Source: Nectonema munidae (lineage: Eukaryota > Nematomorpha > Nectonematoida > Nectonematidae). From it: DNA of 64,000 nt. Below are positions 26,101-43,614 of this stretch, in pieces. The notes beneath the pieces are model-generated. The model did no database searches. It had not been told where the DNA came from and worked only from the letters and a program-made list of their open reading frames with translations. Each line of letters begins with the position of its first letter. Position 1 is the stretch's first letter. Location of the stretch: positions 248,001 to 312,000 of the forward strand of contig JAUIRK010000376.1 of the NCBI GenBank assembly GCA_030549495.1, given 5' to 3'. The position numbers and the translations under genes were made by a program.

Positions 26101-29057
26101 TGTTTTAGCGTTTTACAACGCCAAAAATCTTTTTGACAAGCCGTTAATCGGCGTATCCACTTATAGTATTCATCCGCCAGATGCAACACAGTACTTTCAC
26201 AAGATTCAGTGCTTCTGCTTCGAGGAACAACTTCTGCGCCCTGGAGAAGATGTACGTCCTCTTTTTATTATTAGTATATGGTTTCTTTAAAACATAAAAG
26301 CGTCGTCGTCGTCGTTGTCGTTTTTAGCAACACCCATTTATCAAGCATTTATTTCACTTTGAGATACGACTCTCCATTGATTCCTGTCATTTGCCAGTGT
26401 TTTCAAGTGGAAGACATGGCATAAAGTGTCTATGGCTAAATTTCCCAAAGAGGCGCCAGCTCTAAAGGTGCCAGAGCCCCGTTAGCATCACACTGCTGAT
26501 TGGTGTATGAAGGTCCACCACTACATCAGCATTGAGGAGGAGGTAGGTTTAGTGGAAACAATTTAAACAAAAAAGCACTGGGCATGAGTAAATTTGTCTA
26601 GAAAATAAAATATAACTAACAACTTACCCTTACCAAACTAAACTATACTACTATATTACTTTCTAGAGAGGGCGTGAGTAGGCTTGATTAGATACTGGGT
26701 TTCGATAACTCAAGATCTTGGGTTCGATTCCGTATCGAGCCTACTTTCCTCGTAGTTCAATACAAGCGGCGCAATTGTGCCTTCTCGATGAAAACACCCC
26801 ACTGGTACCTTTATCTTTCTAACTAAATAACAAAATAACTAATTAACTATCAAACAATTGCGACTGTTATATGACTTACTTCTAACATTTGACATCATTA
26901 ATGTTACGTTAAACCATTCGTGCTGAAAACGGCCGGTAAAAATTTTTGTTTGAGAAAACTGGCCCGTAATGAGATTTGAGTTGCCCTTGAAATTACGCTG
27001 CTTTTTATTCTGTAAAACGTCTGCTAGAGTAGTTTCAAACCCATAGAAATCTTTTGTTGTTTCATAAATGAATTATCGATTTTCCATGTGGATAATTTTT
27101 TCATCTGCATAAAAAATTAAGTGGTTAATGACATTTTTGAAATGAATAAATCTTACGAACTTAGTTAAAGAATTTTCTTTTTAACAAAAATTCAAAGCAG
27201 TTAACGAGGGTATGGAAAATATTAAAAGATCATGTCTAAATGAAAAATCATTTATTTTTATTTTTTTGAAAGACAGGATTTGTGCATTGCCAAAAAAGAT
27301 TTTCTATTTAATAAATTTAATTTTTTTGTGAGAGATTAGTTAAATAATTTTTTGTTGTTTTGCAAAGTAATGTCAAATTAATCAATAATAGAGCACTAGT
27401 TTATTTTATTTCACTGCTAGAAATTATGTTTCATTGAATAAATATGTTTTTTTTTGCCTTTTTCACCCCCTCCCCCCTCCTTCTATACTCCTCTGTTTGG
27501 TTGACGTTATTTGTGAATGATCCGTTAAAAAGGAGAATATAGGGCTCTAAGTCTAAGAGGGAGGAAAAAATTTCACACGCTTACCTACTATTTGAGTTTT
27601 AGAGTTATTGGAACGTTGCAAGTCAAAAAAATTGTAAAAGGCATGATTGGCACTTTTTTCTAAATCAAAATACTTTTATCGACATTTATTAATTCATTTT
27701 GAAAAGGAAGTTAATTAGATTGTTAACTAGTTAATTCATAATTCCTATTATCAAAATAAAACACTTACTTTTAATCTTTTGAAAAGTACTGCCAAGAAAT
27801 CGAAATCGCCTGCGCTAAATATATAAAATTTTGGTAAAATTAAATTTAATATTTTTTAATTTGTTCTAAAAAAAATTTAATTTTATGAGTTAGTTATGAG
27901 TAAAAGATCTAGAATATTTAGTAAGCGAAATAAATTACGTTGAAAAATGTATAGTTTGATAGACATCACAACAATAAATAATAATTGCTTGAAAAAAATT
28001 TTGATTGACAGCAAAACTACCCAAATTTCATTGAAAAAAGAAAGTAGAGGATTAGTTTGTAAAATACTGGTCCATAAAGTTTTAAAAATAAAAAATTTAG
28101 GACCAATTTGAGAAAAACTATCTAAGATGCCAATCCTCGACTTGGTTATAAAATTAGTTATACTTAAATTAATTCAAAAAATGGCATTACATTTCCTTAC
28201 AAAAAAGTTTCCCAATAAATTTCTATTAGAATCGCTTGTGATAAGAAAATAAAATGAAAAAAAGCGCCTGCTTCAAGATTAGTTTTCTGCATACTATTTT
28301 AAAAATCTGTTACTGTTAGATAACCTAGTTGGATATTCCTAAATAAAATTTTATTAAAAAATCATGACCGATTCATCTAATAAACTAACAAACTAATTAA
28401 CCATTGGGTAACTCTTTAGAGTATCATAATTTTGAAGACATTGTCTGTTTTCTTTTTCAATGGAATCGTATATATACTTAATTGATTAACGATGACGTCG
28501 ACTATTCTCGCCTTTATAAAAATAAAATTGTCTGCGTTTATTAATGCTTTTTAATACAAATCTTCTGATTTACATAAGATATCATGTGATTATCCTGGTC
28601 GTTAATGGGTTGATTTTCATTTCAATAATTTCTATTATGTAATAACTTCGTCAAACACTAGCAATGTGTCTATGTAGATTATATCTATACTCGAATATTT
28701 CAAATTGATTCCACAATCATGCACACATCCTTAAGCAATTCTACCATCATACTTTTAAGAAGAATTGCTGATAAATTGAAAAATGTACATGTTTCTATTC
28801 TATCAATATAAATGTTTTTTTGTGAACTTTACAAAGAAAGACACGAAAGAAAAAGAAAGATTTTTTTGTAAGGATTTTTACATTTAAGCCATTTTTATAC
28901 ATAGGTAGATATGCCGGTATTTTTCTATCTGGATCCAGAAATCCTGACTGATCACAATTTAAAGCGCGTCACGCAAATCAACCTACTCTACACTTTCTTC
29001 GAAGCGAAGGACGGTTTGCAACTGCCGTCCATCGGCGAAATTGCCATTAAAGTTTAG
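17146..29057 (+). CDS. COX11: Cytochrome c oxidase assembly protein COX11, four exons
   Basis: Exons are 17146-17427, 23071-23238, 26084-26251 and 28905-29057. All introns are GT-AG and phase 0, and the joined product is 256 residues (human COX11 is about 276). It is the mitochondrial inner-membrane copper chaperone that delivers copper to the CuB site of COX1. Residues 1-60 look like a mitochondrial presequence, 67-89 form the single membrane helix, and AVPLYRSFCR (Cys93) follows it as in the family. Then come VKPGETVLAFYNAKN, IGVSTYSI and the copper-binding QCFCFEEQ with Cys193 and Cys195. Exon 4 gives VDMPVFFYLDPE and LLYTFFEAKDG before TAG. A poly(A) signal AATAAA lies at 29119-29124. Every key residue is present. 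The introns (5.6, 2.8 and 2.7 kb) are packed with repeats. The ATG at 17146 is the only in-frame start before the helix that gives a presequence. Confidence 0.95.
17576..19364. mobile_element. DNA transposon with inverted ends, superfamily unassigned
   Basis: The left end GGGGTCATTCACAATTGACG (continuing TCAAC) and the right end are inverted copies differing at one base within 25. Just inside both ends are G-runs and repeated GTTGACATCAAC-like words. AAA flanks each side, and the surrounding tandem array suggests the empty site had a single AAA, so the target duplication may be 3 bp. Inside is a Gypsy-type pol tail fragment (18569-18357, minus) and a decayed plus-strand coding-like stretch (about 18820-19200), which includes CLKCSKNFCLIKEKNKHSSLC, a possible C2H2/C2HC knuckle. 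Solo half-ends of the same family are at 27498-27525, 31168-31193 and about 49250-49270. I cannot assign the superfamily. Confidence 0.65.
18357..18569 (-). mobile_element. Gypsy-type pol C-terminal tail fossil
   Basis: A 70-residue minus-strand frame ends in LRRSSRERKPVERYKPPW, the basic tail commonly found at the end of Ty3/Gypsy polyproteins after the integrase. It lies inside the inverted-repeat element at 17576-19364. It is only a short fossil piece; no other retroelement parts or LTRs are visible. Confidence 0.5.
19680..20325. other. Unassigned intronic DNA (COX11 intron 1)
   Basis: Slightly less AT-rich than its neighbours (for example 19905-19975), which may reflect an old element, but no motif is recognisable. 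Confidence 0.4.
20330..21201. mobile_element. piggyBac-type non-autonomous element with an internal foldback
   Basis: Ends are CCCTCATCAGGCAAACAT and the inverted CCCTCATGCGGCAAACAT, flanked by TTAG on the left and TTAA on the right (TTAA is the piggyBac target). Just inside the ends the words CATGGGTCTATCAGACCC and GGACCCATGTTTATC form a second inverted pair. In the middle GCGCATCTTTTCACCCAAAA (about 20714) and its inverted counterpart GGGTGAAAAGACGC (about 20959) form a further long inverted repeat, which may be a nested MITE. No transposase coding. It lies in COX11 intron 1. Confidence 0.72.
21245..22090 (-). pseudogene. hAT transposase relic, ZMYM/DUF4371 type
   Basis: Decayed minus-strand pieces in family order. 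First is FVTREGLSPDYLPRFRDK (about 22080-22015), then VLKRIIAVICTLAEPGLAFRE plus TDERFGSL (about 21985-21885), with NFLELLELISQFDPF after a stop. Then GKENPFYMSKTTCDKLVQII (about 21490-21430), followed by SEVKPSYFSSPVDSTLYLSH and LCVVGRYL (about 21400-21310). These match the conserved blocks of ZMYM1-like hAT transposases (GLAFRG, NGNFLG-x-(L)EL(L/I)S-x-FDP, YLSS-T-x(2)-EF, S-x(2)-VDSTPD-x-SH). Several stops and frame changes break it. No ends were identified. It lies in COX11 intron 1. Confidence 0.6.
23523..23605 (+). repeat. tRNA-derived SINE head
   Basis: Polymerase III promoter-like boxes are visible: an A-box-like TGGCCTAGTAGTAGGAGCG and, about 30 bases later, a B-box-like GAGTTCGATTCC. 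The sequence does not fold as an intact tRNA and no tail of the shared SINE type follows. It lies in COX11 intron 2. Confidence 0.5.
24971..25176. mobile_element. Small hAT MITE with perfect 8-bp target duplication
   Basis: Ends CAGGGACGTGCAGAG and (inverted) CAGGGATGTGCAGAAG, flanked on both sides by ATCTACAG (24963-24970 and 25177-25184). Length is 206 bp. Inside are two direct copies of GCTCAAGTAGAGA. These are hallmarks of hAT. It lies in COX11 intron 2. Confidence 0.85.
26670..26820 (+). repeat. SINE, type 1 (tRNA-like head, shared 3' domain)
   Basis: A tRNA-like head has a perfect B box GGTTCGATTCC at 26721-26731. It is followed by a 3' domain reading GCGGCGCAATTGTGCCTTCT, CGATGAAAACACCCCACTGG and TACCTTTATC. 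A second copy of the same type is at 62590-62745. The 3' domain reappears behind different heads at 47585, 58655 and 60535. It lies in COX11 intron 3. Confidence 0.75.
28482..28609. mobile_element. Short piggyBac-type MITE
   Basis: It begins after TTAA (28478-28481) with TTGATTAACGATGACGTCGA and ends CGTTAATGGG before TTGA (28610-28613). The internal words ATAAAATTGTCTGCGTTTAT and AATACAAATCTTCTG recur in the copy at 41602, which keeps the better end CCCGTTAACGCCCATGTCGA. Non-coding, in COX11 intron 3. Confidence 0.55.
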
Positions 29058-29427
29058 ATGAAGCGGGGTTGGATTCACTTTAATTTATTCGCTCATTTTT
29101 TCTTTGCCATGTATATCGAATAAATATGACTGATGTTTCTTTTACTTTACTTTGGATTTCATTCTTATGCAGCACACACAGATTAACAAAAATGTAATTT
29201 CAAAACTTTCTTTTATTATTCCAAACACTATTTTTTTATTTAAATTCAAAATCATTTCAAAACGTATAAAATAAAGGAAAAACTTTGCAAAACTTTTTTT
29301 TTTTTTTTTATTGATTTTTATTATTATTTTATTTTTTTAATTTTGTGTTTAGATTTATTTTTCGTCTTTTATATTTTGACCATATTCTTCTCTAATTTAC
29401 ATAATAAAGGATATACATATACACACA

Positions 29428-29605
29428 TACATGGGTGGCATGGCAGGTTGGTTGAGATGATGGACTCAGCATGGAAGCCTCTGTGTTCGATTTCTAATCG
29501 ATACCAATTTGTTCATAGTGTGACATAAGCGGTACATATATAGCGGCCTAGAAAAATTTGCTACATAATTAACATAAGAGAAAAACGAGACAAAATAAAT
29601 TATTT
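29428..29605 (+). repeat. SINE, type 2, diverged copy
   Basis: The head GGCATGGCAGGTTGGTTGAG, the words GATGGACTCAGCATGGAAGC and a B-box-like GTGTTCGATTTC match the copies at 47485 and 58560. The central part is shortened (GCGGTACATATATAGCGGCC), and it rejoins the family at AATTTGCTACATAATTAACA. It lies about 370 bases beyond the COX11 stop. Confidence 0.65.
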
Positions 29606-29754
29606 TGTTATGGGCCCCATCAAAAAAATTGAAATTTACAAATTGAAATGAAATAATGAATTAATTTTTGACAATGTGCTTATACTAACAATATAAAGCA
29701 AATAAAATCAAAATATAGAAAAAGAATTGATATCTTGACGGTAACGATCAAACT

Positions 29755-30055
29755 GTTAACTTTGTTAGGATGGGCCTTCTACCTGTAATAAGAAAGAGGA
29801 TTTACAATAAAAATTCCTCTTTGCTATGAGAAACAAAGATAAGAAATATTAACAATGATAAAATCCAAAAGCTTAACAAAGAAATAGGACACATGTAGAG
29901 AAAAGAGCTTATAAACACAAAGAGAAGAGTTGTTATAAGCAGCATTTGATGCTTTAATTTTAGACAAAGCCAGTAGGTAAGCATGTTTATTAGTGCCCCA
30001 TTTGGCACCTCCAAATATAAATTTCTGGCTACGTTACTGTATACACACACATAAA
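29755..30055 (+). repeat. Dispersed repeat with a hAT-like end
   Basis: It matches 42290-42515 in the same orientation (shared words AAGAAATATTAACAATGATA, CCAGTAGGTAA and CTGGCTACGTTACTG). The right end, read inverted, is CAGTAACGTAGCCAG, a typical hAT MITE terminus. The left end is not resolved. Confidence 0.5.
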
Positions 30056-30059
30056 TATA

Positions 30060-32400
30060 ATTTTGAAATTAAATAAGCCTAGTATAGGAATGTTATGGAA
30101 GAGAAAAATATTTCTTTAACATTCAAGTAGAGGTAGACAATCACTAATGCCGCATATTGAGGAATTGATGGAGAAGGGGTGTCTCATTAGTCGTTTTACC
30201 GGATTATCCTTGTGTTAAGCTAAAATAGATCAACCTTTTTTAAACTAATCACCATATCTTGAAATAAAATTTTTAATTTAACTTACAAACTTTTATTTGG
30301 TTACAATTTATTGAAAATATTTTTAGATTAAACTTTTCTCTAAATCTTTCTCTCAACTTTTATTTTAAAAAAAACTCTCACGTTTTTGGCGGAATATTGA
30401 AAGTACCGTTTTACGGATTTCTGGATTACTGCGTGTATTTTAATTTCTATATTATCAATGGAAAATACAAGTTACATCTTTAAAAATTTTAAACTTTAAA
30501 GTAAACTGTTCTAAATATATAAAACCCACTCAAATTTTTAATTCTTGCGCACACTTAGCCCCCCCCCTCTATGAAGAATGGCTTCAGAAATTCCCCTTAC
30601 TGATTTTGCTCTTTCCTAAAGCATCAAGACTTGCATGGTAGTATTTTACTAGTAATTTATAAAGTTTGGCCCGCCTATGGTCAATTTCTGGATCCGCCAC
30701 TACTTGCTCAGGTCTAAACATTCGAATGACATTCAAAGTCTATAAGAAAAAGATTTATCTAACCATTAATCAGGGTTTTTCGAAAAATCGAACAAAATCT
30801 TTTGTCCTTCGGTTTAGACAAGTTTGACTGTAATAGATGGCGTTAGAGTTACGTTTGATTCTAGTTTAAATTAATTTTACAATCGTGACTTTTAATTCGA
30901 CACTATAAAACTAATTGAAAATCTTAATTTATACTTTTTAATTTGGACGTCAAAAATTCAGTTAAAATTAAAATTACTTGGGTTCCTTATCGCGCATATA
31001 TAAATGTTCTAATGCGTGAATCGAACTTATCACTTAAACTCAAATTTTTCCATATGGCTTTGTAGCATTCAGTTTCGATATCCTTCTTCATTTATTTTAT
31101 TTTGGAAGAGTTCATCAATGATGTCAACAAATTTTTGTTATTTTCAACCCTCTTCTATACCCCCAGTTTGGTTGACATCTTTTGTGAACGATCGGAAATG
31201 GGATCGGCAAACTTTTTTACCCGTTGACCCCTTCATAGAACAATTGTCTTCACATCGACCCCCACCCGACATAGAAATGTTTCATAAAAACCTTAATCAA
31301 TGTCCAACAATTAAAAGAAAAATACAAACCATAAAGTTTAATATATTCTATAATATAAAATATGCTTTAAAAGAAAACAGATTTATTGCTACTATAAAGT
31401 AAAAAAAGCATAGTACAATTTGGAAATTTGTCTATCTTATCGACCCCAAAAGATCAGTTATCGACCCCCAGTATAAAAATTTAGAAGAAGGTTGTCCGTT
31501 TAAGAAAACAGTTTTAATTTTTTTTAATTTTCCTTTCGCTACAATTTTTTACAACTAAATTTGCTTTCAAAAATCTATAAACTTAATTTTCAGATATACT
31601 TTAAATTCGTTTTTTGTGTATGCACTGAAATTCATGAATAACAAAAAATAATTTGTTTACTTTTTTTGTTTTAAAACATTTTTTGTATTGAACATCAGTG
31701 TAAAAAAATCAAATAATAAAATCTTAAGTGTGAAGGTATGAATCTTAGCAAAGTATTTGTAAACGATTTGTTTAAAACTCTTTCTATCTCTAGAAATATC
31801 TTACTGGTCTTTACAGACAGGCGTTCGTTAAATAGAGGTCGTCGTTAAAACAATTTTGACAAATAACAAGTAATTATATTACCTATCACTTCCCTTAATA
31901 TTTAAAACTTGTTTCATCTTGTCATATAATTCATTTATCAGTATCATTCATTACGTAGAATTACAAGATTTGCAATGATATTCAATTTTTTGTCATAAAA
32001 ATTTGATTGCTAGTGAAAGATCGATTTGAAAAAGTTATCTAAAGTAAAAAAGCATTGGTGAGCTTTTTCGATATTTGATTTCCTTATTCATTTCTCACTC
32101 GAGACAATGATGATAATTCACTTTATTTTATCGAAGAGCTCACCTCTGCAACAAAGTAAATTGGATAAAGTGGAGATGTGAACTTGAAATCAATAATTTC
32201 TTTTGACAACGTTCAGAAAATAATAATACTGTTGTACAAAATTAAGTAATGAAAACTTCACACTTTTTACAGATGCTCTGTGACCAAAACGAAAATGATG
32301 TCGACGAGGCATCTCAAGAACAGACATCATCACGACTCGATGCTTTCTTTTGTTGAGATTAGGACCAATGCACGTACTCTTTGATTTACCTGCATGCGTT
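30060..32400. other. Non-coding DNA with MITE remnants
   Basis: No gene recognised. About 30545-30705 ends in GGATCCGCCACTAC, like the GTGGCGGATCC end of many hAT MITEs, and contains a C-run. About 31160-31480 carries one half-end of the 17576 family and several TCGACCCC words. An open frame of 128 codons starting at 31016 runs through these repeats and is not a gene. Confidence 0.4.
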
Positions 32401-32407
32401 CAAAATT

Positions 32408-32445
32408 TATAAAAAGCAGAGTACAATCACAACTACACCTTCACG
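32408..32445 (+). promoter_or_regulatory. TATA box and likely start region of the receptor gene
   Basis: TATAAAAAG begins at 32408, with a TTCACG initiator-like site about 32 bases downstream near 32440. Local composition turns GC-richer from here to the receptor ATG at 32615. Confidence 0.5.
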
Positions 32446-32614
32446 ATTAAGTTTCCTGGTTTGACAGTCATTATTACTCAGCCTTGTTGTCAGCATGATC
32501 CACTGGGAAAGTAATTAATTTGTTTGCGCACACACTCCTCTCTTGCAAAGTTTTGACACGCGCCCGCTCTGCTACGCTCCGCCTTCCACTGCAAAGACGT
32601 GCCACTATAGCGCA

Positions 32615-33484
32615 ATGGACGATGAGCGCATTCTTGGCTACGTGACAATAGGCTGTGCCAGCATCACTCTCTTGTTTACTTTGGCAGCGAGTGTAACCAT
32701 AAAGACGAAGTTCAAGCACTTGAATCAAAGATTCAGAATCTCTTGTTTCAATCAAATCATCTACTCCAACATTATCTTCGAAAGCACCAGTTTCTTTCTC
32801 TTACTCGAAGAAGTTCTGATACTTTACGACCAACGAACTTATCACTCGTACAGCTACACTTACTTCAAGACTTTTTTCGAATTGTACATCGTGAATTTGA
32901 CTGAATTAGCGAACAACATCTTCCTTATCATCATACTTACGCACTTCTGCAAGTACAACCAAATCAACTGGCAGCTGAAGTACCATGAAAAGTTTGTTGT
33001 GGTCATCGTGTACGGAGTCTCCATCATTGTGTGCCAGGTGCTTCAATCGGTGCGAAAGATGTTTGCTATTTATCGCGCCGGCACACTGCTCCACTACCAG
33101 AGTGAGTACTTTGTGAAGTCGGCCCTTTTCAAAACGTTCCTCTTTTTCATTGAATGCATGATTGAATTTTGTCCGATCCTGATTCTCATAAAACTCTGCT
33201 ATGAAGTCTTGCTCAACTTTAAAAGCTTAAGAGAAGAAGAAAAGTTGAATTCTTCGTGGTCAATTGACAAAACTAGAAACTTTCTCGCTCTCTACTACAC
33301 CCTCATGACGCTGTCCACTTTGCCCAGTAAAATAATTTCCAGCTTCTTCTCCTTTATTCAAGTCTTAAAGCCCCAATTGTTGCCGCAAAAGGCCTATATT
33401 GTGTGTCAACTATTTAAATACCTCTCACACACCTCCGTTTTCATCGTCGTTTGTGTCATAGGCTTTAAAGGCATGAAAAATTAA
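32615..33484 (+). CDS. Seven-helix receptor, GPCR-like, single exon
   Basis: A 289-residue intronless frame with seven hydrophobic segments at about 6-28, 44-71, 86-111, 126-147, 171-200, 223-248 and 260-285, short loops and a very short C-tail (ending GFKGMKN). It is probably a plasma-membrane receptor of the divergent chemosensory or peptide type. The usual DRY after helix 3 is replaced by THFCKYNQ and NPxxY in helix 7 is absent. Helix 6 does have an LP pair (STLPSK). Such divergence is common in lineage-expanded invertebrate chemoreceptors, but the ligand and family cannot be told. The ATG at 32615 was chosen because the frame upstream has no other ATG. Codon use is clearly GC-richer than the flanks, and a TATA box lies about 200 bases upstream. 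A non-GPCR seven-helix protein is possible. Confidence 0.8.
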   Translation: MDDERILGYVTIGCASITLLFTLAASVTIKTKFKHLNQRFRISCFNQIIYSNIIFESTSFFLLLEEVLILYDQRTYHSYSYTYFKTFFELYIVNLTELANNIFLIIILTHFCKYNQINWQLKYHEKFVVVIVYGVSIIVCQVLQSVRKMFAIYRAGTLLHYQSEYFVKSALFKTFLFFIECMIEFCPILILIKLCYEVLLNFKSLREEEKLNSSWSIDKTRNFLALYYTLMTLSTLPSKIISSFFSFIQVLKPQLLPQKAYIVCQLFKYLSHTSVFIVVCVIGFKGMKN

Positions 33485-34710
33485 CACGCATACCCGTTTA
33501 CTTATGCTTTTCACGTCATCTTCTAAAGTAGCAAGTAAAATTGAAAACAAATTTTTTAGTAGGAAAAGCTTAATTCCTTCATATTCTTTCAAGAGCGGAA
33601 TTGCGTTACCTTTTGAAATATGATTATAAACAATTTTCAAACAAGTGACATTGTTGAAACATTATTTGATAGAATGCTAATTTTTTAGAACTATTTTAAA
33701 ATTTAAAGAGAAAAATGGATGTTTCCAACAAAAATAATATTTATTTAAAATAGACTTTTTTGTTTTATATTTACAAAATAAAAATAAAGTGATATAATTT
33801 TTGAATTTGTGATGATGACTATCTGATAGGGTAAGAGTTAAGTTCGCGAATTCAATGAATAGATTCTCAATGCCTGACAAGTTTTTTCTGCAAAAGGGTT
33901 AGGGTTACAATTTTTATTAAAGATCAACAATGCAAATCTCGTTTTATGAACTTTTTTTTGACATGGAAATGATTTTGTATTATTTAGCATTTAGTCTGCA
34001 GGACACTGGTTATCGAATCCCCAAGTTTGCCTAAATGATCGATATTATAATTAGAAGATAAAGACAATGTGATTAAAAAATTAACAATTTTTATTTATAA
34101 CGAAACCATTAGTCAGTGGCGTATCCTGAGGTTTCCAAATGTTTATACCATGAAGCAACCTTACCGATCTTTTTACCCCATTATAATTCACTTTACCCAA
34201 AAAAGGAAGCTCATCTCCTTTAACCTAAAGAGTAAATTCAAATTCAGAAAAATCCTACCATAAATCAAGTATTTTCAGTGCAATGTAGTTAGTTATAAAA
34301 GTTACTTGTTCTAGTGTTCTTTCCATGGTGACTACAAGATCCGTGGACTCCTACGCACTGTTTTTCAACGTTGGAGTTAGTTATCTTCACCCCGCACCCT
34401 TTTTTCTTTTTTGAAACACAGACACATTTTGAACAAATTATGTGATAGTTTTTAAAATTTTGAACATGTTTTTACGCCATATAATGTTATTGAGCGATTT
34501 TACCATTATATTTATCATTTAATATTAATTTTTTTAAATTTCTATGTATCTTCTTTATTGTGAAAAAAAATTAAAATCTATTATTTCACGAGTAAAGAGT
34601 GTTTCTTTGAAAAAAGTGGTGCAAGAAAGGGTTTTCTGAAAAAATAATGTCTTGAACTGCACTCCTTCAAAACGTTCACAGATTCAGGTTTTGAGATCAA
34701 TGATATTTAA
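33485..34710. other. Non-coding DNA downstream of the receptor
   Basis: AT-rich, no gene recognised. A solo hAT-like end CAGTGGCGTATCCTGAGG starts at 34116; its partner end was not found. Confidence 0.4.
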
Positions 34711-35143
34711 TAATCCGTACAGCATCATCCATTGATATCAGAATTAGTTTTCATTTGCTGCAAAATGACTTTGTTATGGAGTATGGGTTTTTATGGCCGG
34801 ATGCCCTTCCTGGCGCCAACCATTTTGTATTAGGAAGCTGGAAACCCCTAGTCTTCGCTCACCCAAGTTGATACCCACAAGCCAGTGGTAATTTGGAAAC
34901 CGAGTTGTTTTCTCCTAGAGTAACTGCCAACCAAGGCTCACGAGCTTGCTCTACCCGAAGCTATAGGTTTAAGCGCCCATTGTTCGCTTTCACCTCTAGA
35001 TCATTTAGTTGAAACAACCCCGCCGCGAGAAGGCAGATCTAGAGATTTACTGCTAGAGGCTATTTGAGACATTTCGAGAACAAAAGCTTATCCTTATTCC
35101 GAGCATCGGCGTTAGCAGCATTTGGAGTCTTTAATCCGTACAG
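34711..35143. mobile_element. GC-richer insert flanked by a 12-bp direct repeat
   Basis: TAATCCGTACAG occurs at 34711-34722 and again at 35132-35143, exactly flanking about 409 bases that are much GC-richer than the surroundings. The insert contains ATGGCCGGATGCCCTTCCTG and palindromic AGATCTAGAGAT words. The long direct repeat suggests target duplication by retroposition. No open frame, tail or B box was recognised. Confidence 0.55.
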
Positions 35144-35464
35144 TATATAGGATCGAAAGAGTGCTTTTCGGCATTTTACATCCGCAAAAGTGTAACAATA
35201 CGTGGCTGTGCTGTATTTCTAGAATATTTCTTGATCAAGAGCAAAAATGTTCCTTTTGACGCTCCTGATATTCATTCAACTCATTTTTAATCTGGTCTCT
35301 CCATCTAGAAGTGCAAGAGTATATGTTAAAAATTACCATATCAATGAACAAAAAAAAAAACTTGGTATCACAAAAATTTCTCAAAGAAGCGAGTTGTTTT
35401 CAACAGATACTTGAAAAGGTGTCCGCCACTGAAAAATTTATGAAACAAATGATTTAGTTTAGAG

Positions 35465-36005
35465 CAGTGGTTCCCAACTTTTTTTATCCCGTTCCCCCTT
35501 TTTCAGACACTTTTTTACCTGTGGACCCCTACAACTGAATAGTTTGAGCCAACAAATTTAATCAAAGATTTTTATGCAAAAAATTATTGTAGTCATCTTA
35601 TTAAATCGTATGCTTATTCGTGATGATTCATCTCCAACCTATCAGTTCATATTTTGCTAGATGTAAGATTTGATATACCTCATTCGAGGAAAGGATGTTA
35701 GATAAGTTATTAATTTTTTCATGATATTAAATAATATATTTTATCAAATAATCAAAATAAAATTCTGTAATCAAAGAATCGAAAAATATTCTTTAAAAAA
35801 TCAAAAAATATCAAACTTTCTGTTCATATTTTGCTACCTCATACGATGTTACAAAAGTTATTACCTATACTTTGCAATTTGCACGATTTTAAATAGTATA
35901 TTTGTCAAATAATCAAAATAAAATTCTGTAATCAAAGAATATTCATCCCTTGAAATTCTTCCACGGACTCCTAGGGGTCCATGGACCTCCGGTTGGGGAC
36001 CACTG
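35465..36005. mobile_element. hAT MITE with perfect 8-bp target duplication
   Basis: Ends CAGTGGTTCCCAAC and GTTGGGGACCACTG are inverted copies, apart from a single-base slip, flanked by GTTTAGAG on both sides (35457-35464 and 36006-36013). It is 541 bp long and non-coding, with an internal near-duplication (around 35720-35795 and 35860-35940, sharing AAATAATCAAAATAAAATTC). The ends are of the widespread Charlie-like hAT form. Confidence 0.88.
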
Positions 36006-36339
36006 GTTTAGAGGATAGAGAAGAAAATGTACACGTATGACTTTATTTCAAAAAATTTGATTCAAGATATACATTTGTACAGAGTGGTGAATTTTTTGTT
36101 AAAACATAAATATTAAAAATTATACACAAAAGAAACACAAGATTTTTCATTGCATCAACATGGCACATCAAATCTTCACGCAATCTAAAGCAGGAAGAAA
36201 ATAATGACGTGTCAACGGACGCATTCACATCGTAAAATTTTCTTAGATATGATACAAAAATGAGTATTTCATGCGATAGTTAATGCACTTGAAAGGAAAA
36301 CGACTTAAAGAAATTTAAAAACTAAAAAAGGCAATGAAG

Positions 36340-36535
36340 AATCGAATATATATATGTATTTGTATATAAATATTTTAGTTATGAATAAAATATATCAAAA
36401 AGTAAAAATATACAACAGATTTGGATGTAAATATATAGGTACATATATATATATATGCATGAACATCATCATCACCTGTATATATATTATAGACGCAAAG
36501 TATATGTATATATATATATATATATATGAAATTCT
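36340..36535. repeat. AT-dinucleotide microsatellites
   Basis: Several (TA)n and (ATAC/ATGT)n tracts, the longest around 36505-36530. They produce spurious open frames. Confidence 0.8.
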
Positions 36536-37128
36536 GAAGATTTAAATATTGCCATTAATGAATCTTTTGGATAATACTTTCATTTACGTGACTTCGGATT
36601 ATTTGTGTTGAAAAGACATGTAAAATTATTTAATAAAAAGTTGTCATTGATACCCCTGTCAACGCTAATCTCTTCAGGATATAAAAATTATATAATAGAT
36701 ATATGGGTATATACGTACTTAAGAACATATAAATACGCATGGAAGAATTATGAAAATGGAACATTTTAAAAGCAATGGCTCTGGCGACTACCATTATATG
36801 TGAGAAATAAAAGGCACAAATCACTTGTGTGTGCGCGTGCAAACGAAAAAAAAGACTGACACACGATGAGATACCGTTAAAAAGCACCAAACATGAATCG
36901 TATACGCGTATGCGCTTTTCATCGAGAATCAGGATGAGCACGGAAAAGAGGTTAAATGCAAGTACGGAAACTTAACAAAAGGACATGTTGGGCGACTACT
37001 ATGAAGAGAGTGTGTATTTTAAGGCAAATGGGAAAGAGAACGAACACGCACACATGTTGAGGCAAGTGACACATACAAAAGAGAATATTGCTTGGAAAAG
37101 GCGTGCTTGTAATCTGAGATAAGTCATT

Positions 37129-43614
<6,486 letters not shown>

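Noticed and set aside
26700-26760. Possible tRNA gene
   Set aside because: The B box is perfect but no tRNA cloverleaf or anticodon arm pairs; repeated elsewhere with a tail, so it is a SINE head.
31016-31402. 128-codon plus-strand frame
   Set aside because: It runs through a transposon half-end and TCGACCCC repeats, with no domain.
36340-36535. Short open frames rich in Tyr/Ile
   Set aside because: They are translations of TA microsatellites.
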